Positions 55,490-64,000 of a DNA stretch of 64,000 nucleotides are shown here, in pieces. Source of the DNA: Pseudovirgaria hyperparasitica (lineage: Eukaryota; Ascomycota; Dothideomycetes; Acrospermales; Acrospermaceae); the NCBI RefSeq assembly GCF_010093815.1, contig NW_022985554.1, forward strand, positions 1,148,999 to 1,212,998. The letters run 5' to 3'. The notes under the pieces were generated by a model. It was not told the DNA's origin. It ran no database searches and saw only the letters and a list, made by a program, of their open reading frames with translations. Both the position numbers and the translations under genes were made by a program. Positions within the stretch are counted from its first letter, which is position 1. Each line of letters starts with the position of its first letter.

Positions 55490-55663
55490 ATGTACCTCAA
55501 GCATCTCATGGTTGCCTTTGGCCTGGCCTTGATGGCCAGCGCCTCCGCCCGCTACAAAGTCGATGATTCGAAAATCGAAGTGAGAGACCCGAAGTCACCC
55601 ATTTACCATGAGAAGCCCCACAACGTCCAGTGCCAACATCTAGGCGAGCCTTGTGGTGGCTAA
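55490..55663 (+). CDS. Small secreted peptide, effector-like
   Basis: A single exon encodes 57 residues. It starts MYLKHLMVAFGLALMASASA, a clean signal peptide with an AxA cleavage site at 18-20. The mature peptide is about 37 residues: RYKVDDSKIEVRDPKSPIYH, then KPHNVQCQHLGEPCGG with two cysteines. A TATA-like box occurs about 145 nt upstream, and the 5' leader is pyrimidine-rich, both consistent with a real promoter. There is no match to a known family. Small, cysteine-containing secreted peptides of fungi are often host-interaction proteins, but this is a size-and-signal argument only. The CDS has no frame damage. Confidence 0.6.
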   Translation: MYLKHLMVAFGLALMASASARYKVDDSKIEVRDPKSPIYHEKPHNVQCQHLGEPCGG

Positions 55664-56615
55664 GTTTGTTCAGCCCCGGTGGATAAAGCTCTCCTCGATC
55701 CGCATGGCACTGTCGCGGCGCATCCTACCGCCATGGAAGCTTTATATCAGAATATCATTAGACGATGTCGGTCGATACTTAGCACGTTAAAGTAGCCTAT
55801 CGTCAGTGAACAATCATACAAATCTGGTTTACAGTCCACTCGAAGGACGCCTCCAATTCACCAAGCCACACCTCGCATCTGGATCGCCAAGTCACTGGTT
55901 ACTCTTAGAGACATCGACAATCGGAGAACTTCATCCTCTTACACTTTTCATATAGTACGCTGACCTGAATGCAATTTGGTTCATGGTTTTCGGATATCGC
56001 AATTTTTTTGTAGTCACAGGCAACACACATATTCTTCCTAGTCAGCCCCGACGGTGACAGATTATGTTCATAGAAAGAGGGGGAAACGTACACTGCTTGT
56101 TTCCGTTTGCCTCAGATAATTTGCTGTTGGATACAAAGTTCCAGTCGTTACCGTCGAATACTCACATATATATATACAATGCTTTTATTTACCACGGGCC
56201 TTCACTTTACATAGCTTTTCCAATACTACAGTACCAGGACATTGATCTAGGAACATTTCAGGCAGCGAGGTGTATCCAGATGAATTATCCCTCACTGTAT
56301 GTCGGGATTAACACTTCTGCCATGTTCAGACGTTGCATATTTTAGCCTGGTCATCATCCTGCGATTCTTCTAATCAAGCAGAGCACTGTTGTAGCGAACA
56401 TCTCGACAGTTCGTAACCGAGGTCCACCGGCTACTCCAAACACACTTCCGCAACTAGTCACGCGCTATACCCGAACCAGCAACTAGCACAGCTGGACACC
56501 TACTTTATTGCAACCTCAGATTTACGTTCCGGAGCAATTATCAGGATTTCATACCTCCTCTTTACAGTGTTCCACAAAGAACTAATCATTACAGCAAGTA
56601 ATACTATTACACACT
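55664..56615. other. Intergenic, no feature seen
   Basis: This 952-nt gap lies between the secreted peptide gene and the GST-kappa gene, both plus strand. AT-rich patches are present near 56150-56220. No ORF, repeat or RNA gene can be supported. The final 200 nt should contain the GST promoter. Confidence 0.5.
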
Positions 56616-58687
56616 ATGGCCAAACCCCAGATCACATTGTACATTGATATCGTGTCGCCATTCGGGTATTTGGCATTTTATGCACTGCGGGTACGTCATC
56701 TCTTTTCTGATTACTACGTGTATGCGACGATCTACCTCTCCTTATGATCGATACCTTTTCTCAATACAAAAACCCACTACGGCCAAGAGATGTTTTTACT
56801 AATCCAAGATAGAACTTCCCTGTCTTCAAAGCATGCGATATCACGTACGTGCCTATTTTACTAGGCGGCGTCATGAAGGACGTGGGAAATCGTCCTCCAT
56901 TCACTGTCAAAAGTAAGTTTCGTGCTGTATCTTTCTTGAGAGATTAGGTGTGCGCGCGTTGGAGTGATTGTGAATGCTACTGAAAAGGTTGGGACACCAC
57001 TCGCTGGCATATGCTCCGGTTCCTCTGAATTCTCAAAGAGCAAAGTTTAACTTTGTTTACGGGATCCTGAGCGCTCTGTGTGTCAAAGCGACATTGTGAT
57101 AATGGCACATTGTGTATGTGACCCTGTTGAGTATATCATGGGACTTGTTAAAGTGCCGTGAGCGAACTTCCCTTCAGACACATTTCAAATTATTGCTGCA
57201 AAACCTGAGCGTCATTATTTCGATCTTATCACCGATGGATACACCTCACAGCCGCGGGCAACCTACTCCTAATACCACGGACGACTCCAAATACGTCAGT
57301 TTCGGTGTGTTCTTTGGGACTACTACGTTACTGGTATTACTTTTCTTTCAGGGTATTCTCGCCGCCATTATTTATTTTGGCCTTGATACCCCACGCAGGA
57401 AGATGCTAGATAGGAATCATCATTCAGCACCCGATTTCGTAAGTCATAATGAGCCCTAAATAGTACTTGATCGACTGATATTCCTAATGAATGCCAGACG
57501 AGTCATCGCGCAGAACACTGTTCAAATCAGTACTGGCGATGAAGAATCGTTTCATGACGGCTTTCAATCAGTCACAACTTCGGTTCGTACCACTGGCGCC
57601 ATTCAACAATCCAATCCCATGGACTACGAGTCTGCCATAGTCTCTGAATCTGCACCGCATGTCTCATACCAAAACTCCTCCGGATACGAACAAAGGTCAA
57701 GCGTAGGTCAGCCGAGCTTTGACTCTGAACCGGTCAGCCCCTTGGAGAGTCCTAAGGACAGCAGTATAGGATTTGGAGATCCTAGCTCCTCAGATGTCTC
57801 GAGTGTCTACCAGCAAAGAACCATTTACTCCCATAATCAACCAGCACAAGTCCACCTCCAGGGACCACACCCTTTTTCCCAATCACAGAGCGCCCAAATC
57901 TGCAACCCCTCGCCATATTCTCCGCATGGCTCTACATCCAACGACATTGATTCGATCCGTACGACTGTAGCCTCTGAGAAATACAACACAACACAGCTTG
58001 GCCACAAGTCCTGACCGAGCACATAATCCTCCACGAAGACAGCAGCTTACAGCACACACTGATTACCTATTTCATGCTCTACCTCCGCCCCTCTCCATCA
58101 CGCCCCCCTTACAGCAACTAACCACCCCTTTCACAGACAAAGACACCTGGATCGCCAAAGAACGTACACGCTGGCAAAAGACCTTCTCCATCCCGATGCT
58201 CACCGGCATGCCGCCCAAATTCCCTGCAAACACCGTCCTCGTCCAACGTGCTTTGACGCACGTTTTCCTTACCACACCCTCAGCCACGGCCGACGCCGCC
58301 GCCGCCTGCTTCGAAGCGTACTGGGTCAAAGGGCTTGACATCACCGAACCGACCGTCGTGCATGCGGCGCTGGAGAAAGCGCTGGGACCCAAGGAGGCAG
58401 GCGATGCGTTGGAGGGCGCCAAGAGCGTCCGAGCGAAAGAAGAGTTGGGCAGACTGAGCAAAGGCGCTGTGAATGAGGGCGCGTTTGGGTTGCCATATTT
58501 TGTTGGTGAGTTGAACCGCTGTTGGGTGGTGGAGGATAGGGGTATAGGAAGTGTAGCTAAACATCGAGTAGCGACGAATGCAAAGGGCGAGAAGGAAACT
58601 TTCTGGGGGTTTGATCATTTGGGACAGGTGTGTCGCCATCTCGAGATTGATATGCCGCGCGAGGGCGGGTGGAGATCGGTGTTGTAG
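56616..58687 (+). CDS. Glutathione S-transferase kappa / DsbA-like isomerase, containing a nested gene
   Basis: Exons are 56616-56690, 56813-56912 and 58137-58687, all phases matching (an A at the end of exon 2 plus AC makes Asn), giving 241 residues. The thioredoxin-like start ITLYIDIVSPFGYLAFYALR has the active-site Ser of GST-kappa in VSPFGY. FKACDITYVPILLGGVMKDVG and PPFTVKNKDTWIAKERTRWQ follow across the second splice junction. The helical insert and GAFGLPYFVGELN and ETFWGFDHLGQV complete the family pattern (cis-Pro loop GLPYF). Enzymes of this class conjugate glutathione or isomerise 2-hydroxychromene-2-carboxylate, in mitochondria or peroxisomes. Intron 2 spans 56913-58136, 1.2 kb instead of the usual 50-60 nt, and fully encloses another plus-strand gene. 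If intron 2 were not removed, the catalytic Ser and the C-terminal domain would be separated. Confidence 0.85.
57235..58014 (+). CDS. Single-pass membrane protein nested in the GST-kappa intron
   Basis: Exons are 57235-57438 and 57514-58014. The 75-nt intron has donor TTC|GTAAGT and acceptor GCGCAG and is phase zero, giving 234 residues. Residues 1-20 are polar (MDTPHSRGQPTPNTTDDSKY). One transmembrane segment lies at about 22-47 (FGVFFGTTTLLVLLFFQGILAAIIYFG), followed by a basic TPRRKML stop-transfer. The remaining 180 residues are S/Q/P/Y-rich and disordered (SSVGQPSFDSEPVSPLESPK). This resembles single-TM fungal proteins with long cytosolic tails, but no family is recognised. It lies wholly inside intron 2 of the GST-kappa gene in the same orientation, so its transcript and the GST pre-mRNA overlap. 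Alternatively it is non-functional intron sequence, but the intact splice and frame argue otherwise. Confidence 0.55.
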
Positions 58688-59044
58688 GTGTCTTGATGTA
58701 ACTATGGAACTCGGCGGTGCAAGATGGGGGAGACCCTATCTGGTGAGGAAGAAAATGTACGCCTACGCGTCGCCATCTGGCTCAGAGAAGAAATAGTGCA
58801 ATGGAGTGGGGATAGTCAGTAAGGATTTATTTTTATAGTGAAGTGGGTATCTTTGTTCCTTCATATGCATAAACTTCATAAGTAATGATCGATCCAAACA
58901 TGTTGCCCGTAGCATACGACGCCCTTGAATCATGCGATGTGAAGAGACAAACGCCCATGCCAATGCAGTCTTAGAGATACAGAAGCCCAGAACCCACCCG
59001 ACACTCGCTATGCCCGATAACCCTGATATAACAAAAGAAACTAT
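58688..59044. other. Convergent 3' region, no feature seen
   Basis: This 357-nt region lies between the GST-kappa stop and the 3' end of the RING-finger gene on the opposite strand. No repeat or ORF noted. Confidence 0.5.
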
Positions 59045-62000
59045 TCATGCCATTTCGATTTCGTCATAGCTGTACATCTCGCGCAATTCCTGACACCGTC
59101 TCTGCAGAGAACGCACACGGGCCATGCGTTGTAGTCTTGCAGCTCCTTCCTATCGACCATGTTAGCTCGCATAACTAGCAGCAGATAGAACCCGCGACGC
59201 AGGTGCCGAAGCTACTACATTATCATGAGCTGCTGGCTGCGTAAGTCTCTGGCGAACTCCTGCAAGAGAAGTGTTACTTCCGATAGACGAGTTTGCACCA
59301 GTCTGAAGGCCAATGTTACGGGTGCTGCGTCGCCGGTTGATAGTAGGCGATGGTGGGTTGGCACCCTGATTTGTAGACGAAGCACTTGCAGGCGTCGATG
59401 TAGGAGGATGACTAGTGTTCATTGACACGTATGCACCCCCTGCAGAGAACCTGTTAGCTCCATTTGATATGATTGAACCTTGCGCTGGGGTTCCAGGATT
59501 ACTCGAGATGCTCGGCCTTCTACTATTTGGAGCGAAGGGGTTGGTAGCGCGCAGCTCTCTTAGGCGACCTTGAACAAGTTCGTTTGCACGACGTTGTCGC
59601 TCCTCTACCGACAGACCAGAGGTCGAGGTTGGATTTGCACGGGTTCCAGGACCAGCACCAGTTGCAGCTGAATTGATTGGCGACAATTGTACGCCGTCAT
59701 TCTGACGTAGTGTACGCGTCGACGGCTGGCTATGCAATCTTTGCACAGATGGCTGAGCGCGAAGTGTCATGCGTGATCTTTGTGCCCTCATCGCCCCAGT
59801 TGGAGCTACCTCATCTCTGACATCAGCCCTGGATTGTTGCGTGCGGAGGGCGCGACGTGAAGTCGAAGGACGGAGCGTTGCTGTGGAAGATTGCTCTCGA
59901 AGCCTCTGTGAAGATTGTCTGGGTCGAGGTGCGTTGCCGTGCATGCCAATGAAAGCCGAATACGGATTTCTTGTCTGAGATTGCCAAGTACGTTGCGCAA
60001 AATTGAGCCCAGGGCCACCCAAACTCGATCCAGGTGCAATTTGAAGACCAGGATGAGTACCCATGAAGCTTTGGGATCCTCGTCGGCTTGAAGACGAGGG
60101 TGGTCGTGCTGGAAGCCGGCTTGCAGGGCGTTCAATAGGGTCCATGGGAAAAGACGTCACACCCGGTGGTACGCTGCTCATGGTATTGGAAGGACGATGC
60201 CGATCGTCAGGTGAAGGAAAAGTACTTCGGAGTGTCGATCCACTACCCACAGAACCTACAGATGTCTCTCGATCGAGGCGAACTCCATTGTGAAAGCTGT
60301 GCGCATCTGTCGTGGAGAGGTTGGAACTTACGCTACCGGTCCGTTCGGATCGCGAGGTTGATTCGGCATTGGTGGCCATATGAAAGGATTGCCTATCGGC
60401 TCTTCGTGTACGAGGTGAAAGATCACTAGGTGCCGTCAAGGGGTTCACGTTGTTAGAAAGTGGCGAGAAAGGCGTTGGTGTAATAGACTGGGCATTCCGG
60501 TTGCGATTCGCGGTACGTGGTCGAGCTATTGGCGTCGTCGAACGGAGCTCTTCGAGCCAGTTGATTTGTTGGGTTAGTGCGGCTTGCATCTCATTCTGAT
60601 GCTGGGCAAACATCCAGCTGATACGTGGATTATATTCCTGTCTATTTTGACCCAGCTGTCGCCGTCTAGGGGACTGGATGGATGTGTCATCCGAATTGTC
60701 ATCGTCTTCGCCATCCAGACCGTCCCCTAACGTCAGAGTATTCGTAGAGCGACCAGGCTGCGAGGATGGAAAGGGGCCGTGAAGTCGGATTCTCGAGTTG
60801 CGATTGCGAAGCTGGCCTCCATTCATGACGGTATCACCATCGCGATCCATTTCTGAGTCATCATCATCTGCCTCGCCGTCTTCGTAATTACTAGTCGATA
60901 CGGACAGAATCGAGCTTCTTCTTCGTAGTCCTCGGGAACCGTCTGGGAAACGTGTCTGGCCAATTCGAGATCGGGGCCGAGCTTGTAGGGTTGGTCTATC
61001 TGCAACAGGCGTTAGAGAATTCGTGATCCGAGGTCGCGCGTTTGGGTCCGCAGTCTGTTCCCACCCAACTGTCGTGCGCCCACCGTCGCTTTCATCTCCT
61101 TGGCCCTCCTCCACATCCTCTTCCGGTCCATGTTGCAGGGGCGACCATCCATGTCGGCTAAGCAGTCGTTGTGTATCCTCATCAAGATCGTGGTCCGCTG
61201 AAGCGTCTGTTGATATAGACGAGGCGACTCTATGAGATCCTCCATTGGCCCGCGAGAGGACCCGTTGTTGTCGTCGTTGACGTCCAGGTCGAACTGGACC
61301 ACCCTCTTCATCATCATCGTCATCGTCATCGGCTTGCGTGGACCTTGGTCCGATGCTAGACGTTTCGGATTCAACAACACGACGATTCCTAGCCCTACGG
61401 CGCTGGCTTGATTGACTTGAGATTGGTGGTTGCGGAGTTTGGCTATTGGTGGAACCGCTGGCATCGGACATCTGTTCGGTTGCGCGATCATCCAGGAACC
61501 CGCTCATTGATGAATCCTCATCGTCCATATCTTCCTCCTCCTCCTCTTCAAGCATCTCAAGGTCCTCGGTGCCGTACATGTCTGAGGCTGAAGCAATGCT
61601 CGCGCTGTATCGCTGGCGACCACCGGCAGCACTATGTGCTGCGGGTCGTCTACGTGCAAGTCCGGCGGGCATGGCGGCGCGTGCCGCCGCTGGGTGGTTG
61701 TTCAGCCATTGGCTCACTACCAAGTCGGCTTCGTCCATGTAGGCTTCTTCCGAGTACGGAAGGTCCCCGGTGCCTTCAAGGTCGTCCTCATCAGGAAAAT
61801 CGTCTTCATCCATGTAATCATCACCAATGTCAATATCTCTGTCCATGTCTTCACTAGAGCCACCCATGTCCGACTCGTCGACATCGATTGCGTCGAGGTG
61901 AAATTCGATGTCGTCCGCCTCAAATCCGCATCTTTGACAACTGCCCTCTTCAAGCTCCCAGGTGCAGAATGGGCACCTGTCGACATTGTCTTCGAAGTCT

Positions 62001-62544
62001 CGGATAGCACGCCTAGGCCCCAAGCGAGACAAATTGGATCTAAAAACGCCTTTGAACAGCCCCCCTAATCTTGGGTCGTCATTCTCACGATCTTTCTGTA
62101 CTGCTTCTGCCTCTTCTGCTCGCCATGCTTTGTGCTGCTCGAGACTTTCGCCGACTGGGAGGTATTCGGCGCGATTGATGAAGATTGTTGTCATTTCTCG
62201 GATCTTAAACAATCAGCATGCATACGTTGAACAACACGATAGGGGTCACATACTAGATATGCTGGTGATGGTACCTGAGTGACCAATGTGCGGCAGTCGG
62301 GACATGTTTTGCGTTTCTTGTTGTTAACAAACCAGTGGGAGAGGCACTATGTGCTTGTCAGCTCGAACCTGCGTGCTGAATGATATAGGTAACTCACACT
62401 GTAGCAATAAATGTGCCCACACGCAACCACATAGGGCTCGTATAACAGTTTATCGCATATCTTGCACGTAATAATAGATCGAAGACTGGCAAAATCTTCA
62501 GAATAGCCTTTCAATAGCTGCATTATTCTGTCAGTAGAGCTCAT
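59045..62544 (-). CDS. RING-finger (C3HC4) protein, probable E3 ubiquitin ligase
   Basis: Exons are 62544-62398, 62346-62254 and 62203 onward. Read straight through, the last exon stops at 59162 for 1093 residues. The RING is complete: Cys27, Cys30, Cys42, His44, Cys47, Cys50, Cys64 and Cys67 (CKICDKLLYEP, CGHIYCYSC, KTCPDCRTLV). The segment PAYLIREMTTIFINRAEYLP follows, then a second Cys cluster DRCPFCTWELEEGSCQRCGF near 162-181 (CxxC...CxxC). An acidic stretch and about 800 residues of S/T/R-rich disordered sequence come next. An alternative last exon at 59149-59045 encodes RMARVRSLQRRCQELREMYS and ends EIEMA; it is preceded by a GCTAAC branch-like site and a GATAG acceptor, so the true C-terminus may be there, spliced from about 59217. 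RING proteins transfer ubiquitin from E2 enzymes; the target is unknown. Confidence 0.75.
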
Positions 62545-62852
62545 ATCAATTCCGCGGGATTGCTGGCCTCTTCATTTTTGCTGAGCGTTGCAGACTCATC
62601 CAGCTTCTTCGAGCCCTTTGATTTCAGGCTGATACTACTGGCAGTCCGGGTGGGCTTGTCCTTGTTCTCGACAGCCTTGTTGAACGCTGTATCGGAGCTT
62701 ATAGAGGGTCTCCTGGGTTGTTTGGACGAAGACGCAATAGCAGCTGATGGAGGGGGTGTACTAGTCTGAGCTAGATTGTTGGCTGGATTTGAAGACGATG
62801 CTGTGACTTTGCTTCGTGAGCCGGTGGGGGTGGGGGACGGTCGTGTGTCCAT
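62541..62852 (-). CDS. Upstream ORF / probable shifted N-terminal part of the RING-finger protein
   Basis: A 103-residue frame from ATG 62852 (MDTRPSPTPTGSRSK) is S/T/P/K-rich and disordered, and ends SNPAELI-TGA. Its stop overlaps the RING ATG as ATGA (62544-62541). The composition fits the low-complexity N-terminus expected before a RING of this type, and no splice pair bridging the two frames was found. Either an indel of one base near 62541-62560 split one gene into two frames, or this is an upstream ORF with stop/start overlap. It is listed as a separate CDS only because it is open. Confidence 0.45.
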   Translation of the reverse strand: MDTRPSPTPTGSRSKVTASSSNPANNLAQTSTPPPSAAIASSSKQPRRPSISSDTAFNKAVENKDKPTRTASSISLKSKGSKKLDESATLSKNEEASNPAELI

Positions 62853-64000
62853 TATGGCGATAGAGTGGAAGACCTCAGTCCTGTGCCAGCTTCACGGAAG
62901 AGAGAGCTATGCAGCTCATGAGGCTCATGAGGCTCCTCGGCAGTATTGGGATGGATGGTCTCAGGTTCTGGGCAAAGTTGAAGACAGCACGGGCACGAAA
63001 GCAAAGCGAGTGCGCGATGGTTGTTTGTGAAAGCGTAAATGTGAGGCGCACCTACCGTTGTAGCAGCACTAACAATTATTGACTAAGCGAATCTATGCTG
63101 CCTGAGGGACAGGCTCACAAACAGCCGTAGTCTTGCCTAACATTTGAGGCCAACTTTCGCAATGTAATTCAGGAAAAGTCCGATTTCATCACCCTTCAGC
63201 CTGCTCCTCTACCTCCCTATATCACACATAGCATATCACATAACCGCTTTCGCTCGACTGCAATGTCACCCTGTTTTTACCGGGGACTAGATGTTGAACT
63301 GTGCTAGAAAAACCAGGTCCGATGTTTGCTCCTCTTTAAATGTCCGTGAGTCGGACATGCATAATCACATCTGATCTATTCGTTCTAGGCTTACTAACCT
63401 GTCAGAGCACATGTCGCATATTATGCCTTGATATACATTTCCTAACGATTGAGTTTAGGCAAGTTTTTCCTGCGTCAGTATCGATCATCCGTAGGACATG
63501 CGTAGGTATTTCTCTTGACCCTATCGCTGTTTGCACGCGTTTGTGCAATTCAGCTCTTGTTCATTTTAAAAAAAAAAGCTTGCAATTTCGGGTTTTCGTC
63601 CTGACATACATCCACTTGCATCTCATTTAAAACGCGTCAAGTCTTAAACCTGGTTCGCAGAGTAACAAGCCAGGCATACATTCTTAGATGTCATAAGTGC
63701 AACAGAAAATGTCCGATACGCTCAAAATACTACCCCCTTGCAAAGTAACATATATGTGCTCGAAATTAGCCATTTTGCAGACTTCCGTTTCTCTGCGAGA
63801 CCATATTGATCGCAGATTTGGACGATCGTCATGTTCATACAGAGCGGTTGTCGTCGATAACTAACCAGTTCATCAGTTTCTGCTCAAAGCAGGCGCGCTT
63901 CTTGGAGTCACTTTGCATTACCTTCACTCACTAATGATAACGTCTAGATTGCCGTCCATTGGCGGGATGTATCCTGCGATTATATCATTCTCCGGTACCA
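62853..64000. other. Intergenic to the window end, no feature seen
   Basis: This 1.15-kb stretch lies upstream of the RING gene and includes its promoter. It contains a short A-run (63568-63577) and GAGGCTCATGAGGCTCCTCGG-type local repeats near 62915-62940. No gene or repeat of size was found before the window ends. Confidence 0.5.

Overview
This is a nuclear contig from a filamentous ascomycete (Pezizomycotina). The evidence is short introns of about 45-75 nt with GT(A/G)NGT donors and CTAA-like branch sites, densely packed genes on both strands, and fungal-specific families: sphingolipid C9-methyltransferase, eisosome protein 1, a GLEYA adhesin, and a PTH11-like rhodopsin-fold membrane protein. 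The gene set looks like Dothideomycetes, but the class is an inference. No rRNA, tRNA, CRISPR array or intact transposon was recognised.

Layout. 1-4656: eIF3j/HCR1 (cut by the window start), a 10-copy 16-bp minisatellite, sphingolipid C9-methyltransferase, and a protein-tyrosine phosphatase with a 41-nt exon. 5112-6843: a decayed SRPK-like kinase and other coding-like debris. 7546-17126: eisosome protein EIS1, a STE20/GCK kinase, and a 900-residue RS-like conserved fungal protein. 17600-18690: a decayed ankyrin-repeat gene. 18957-21880: a divergent pair encoding two secreted proteins (GLEYA domain; DUF1593 nucleoside-hydrolase-like). 22263-28333: an accessory stretch with a small coiled-coil gene, AT-rich repeat-bearing DNA, a rhodopsin-fold membrane protein with a frameshift, and a two-exon gene with one internal stop.

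29056-37816: UMP-CMP kinase with a membrane-anchored N-terminus, a DUF/F-box-like protein, proteasome subunit alpha-7, a protein with a Cys4 motif split by an intron, and a histidine phosphatase. 37817-40133 is gene-poor. 40134-48059: a SprT-like/J-domain fusion with a polyproline linker, SDHB, a TPR-MYND protein, and a small membrane protein. 48773-54298: MSH3 and mitochondrial MetRS in convergent orientation. 55490-58687: a small secreted peptide, and a kappa-class GST gene whose second intron holds a complete second gene. 59045-62852: a RING-finger protein whose N-terminal part is encoded in a shifted frame.

The housekeeping genes cover translation, sphingolipids, respiration, proteasome, mismatch repair and nucleotide metabolism. 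They look intact and are separated by small islands of decaying or accessory genes. The most unusual items are the SprT-like/J-domain fusion with HALVH instead of HExxH, the nested gene inside the GST-kappa intron, the MITE-like inverted repeat near 54.8-55.0 kb, and the cluster of genes each carrying one frameshift or stop. Exon coordinates were worked out by hand from splice sites and reading-frame continuity.
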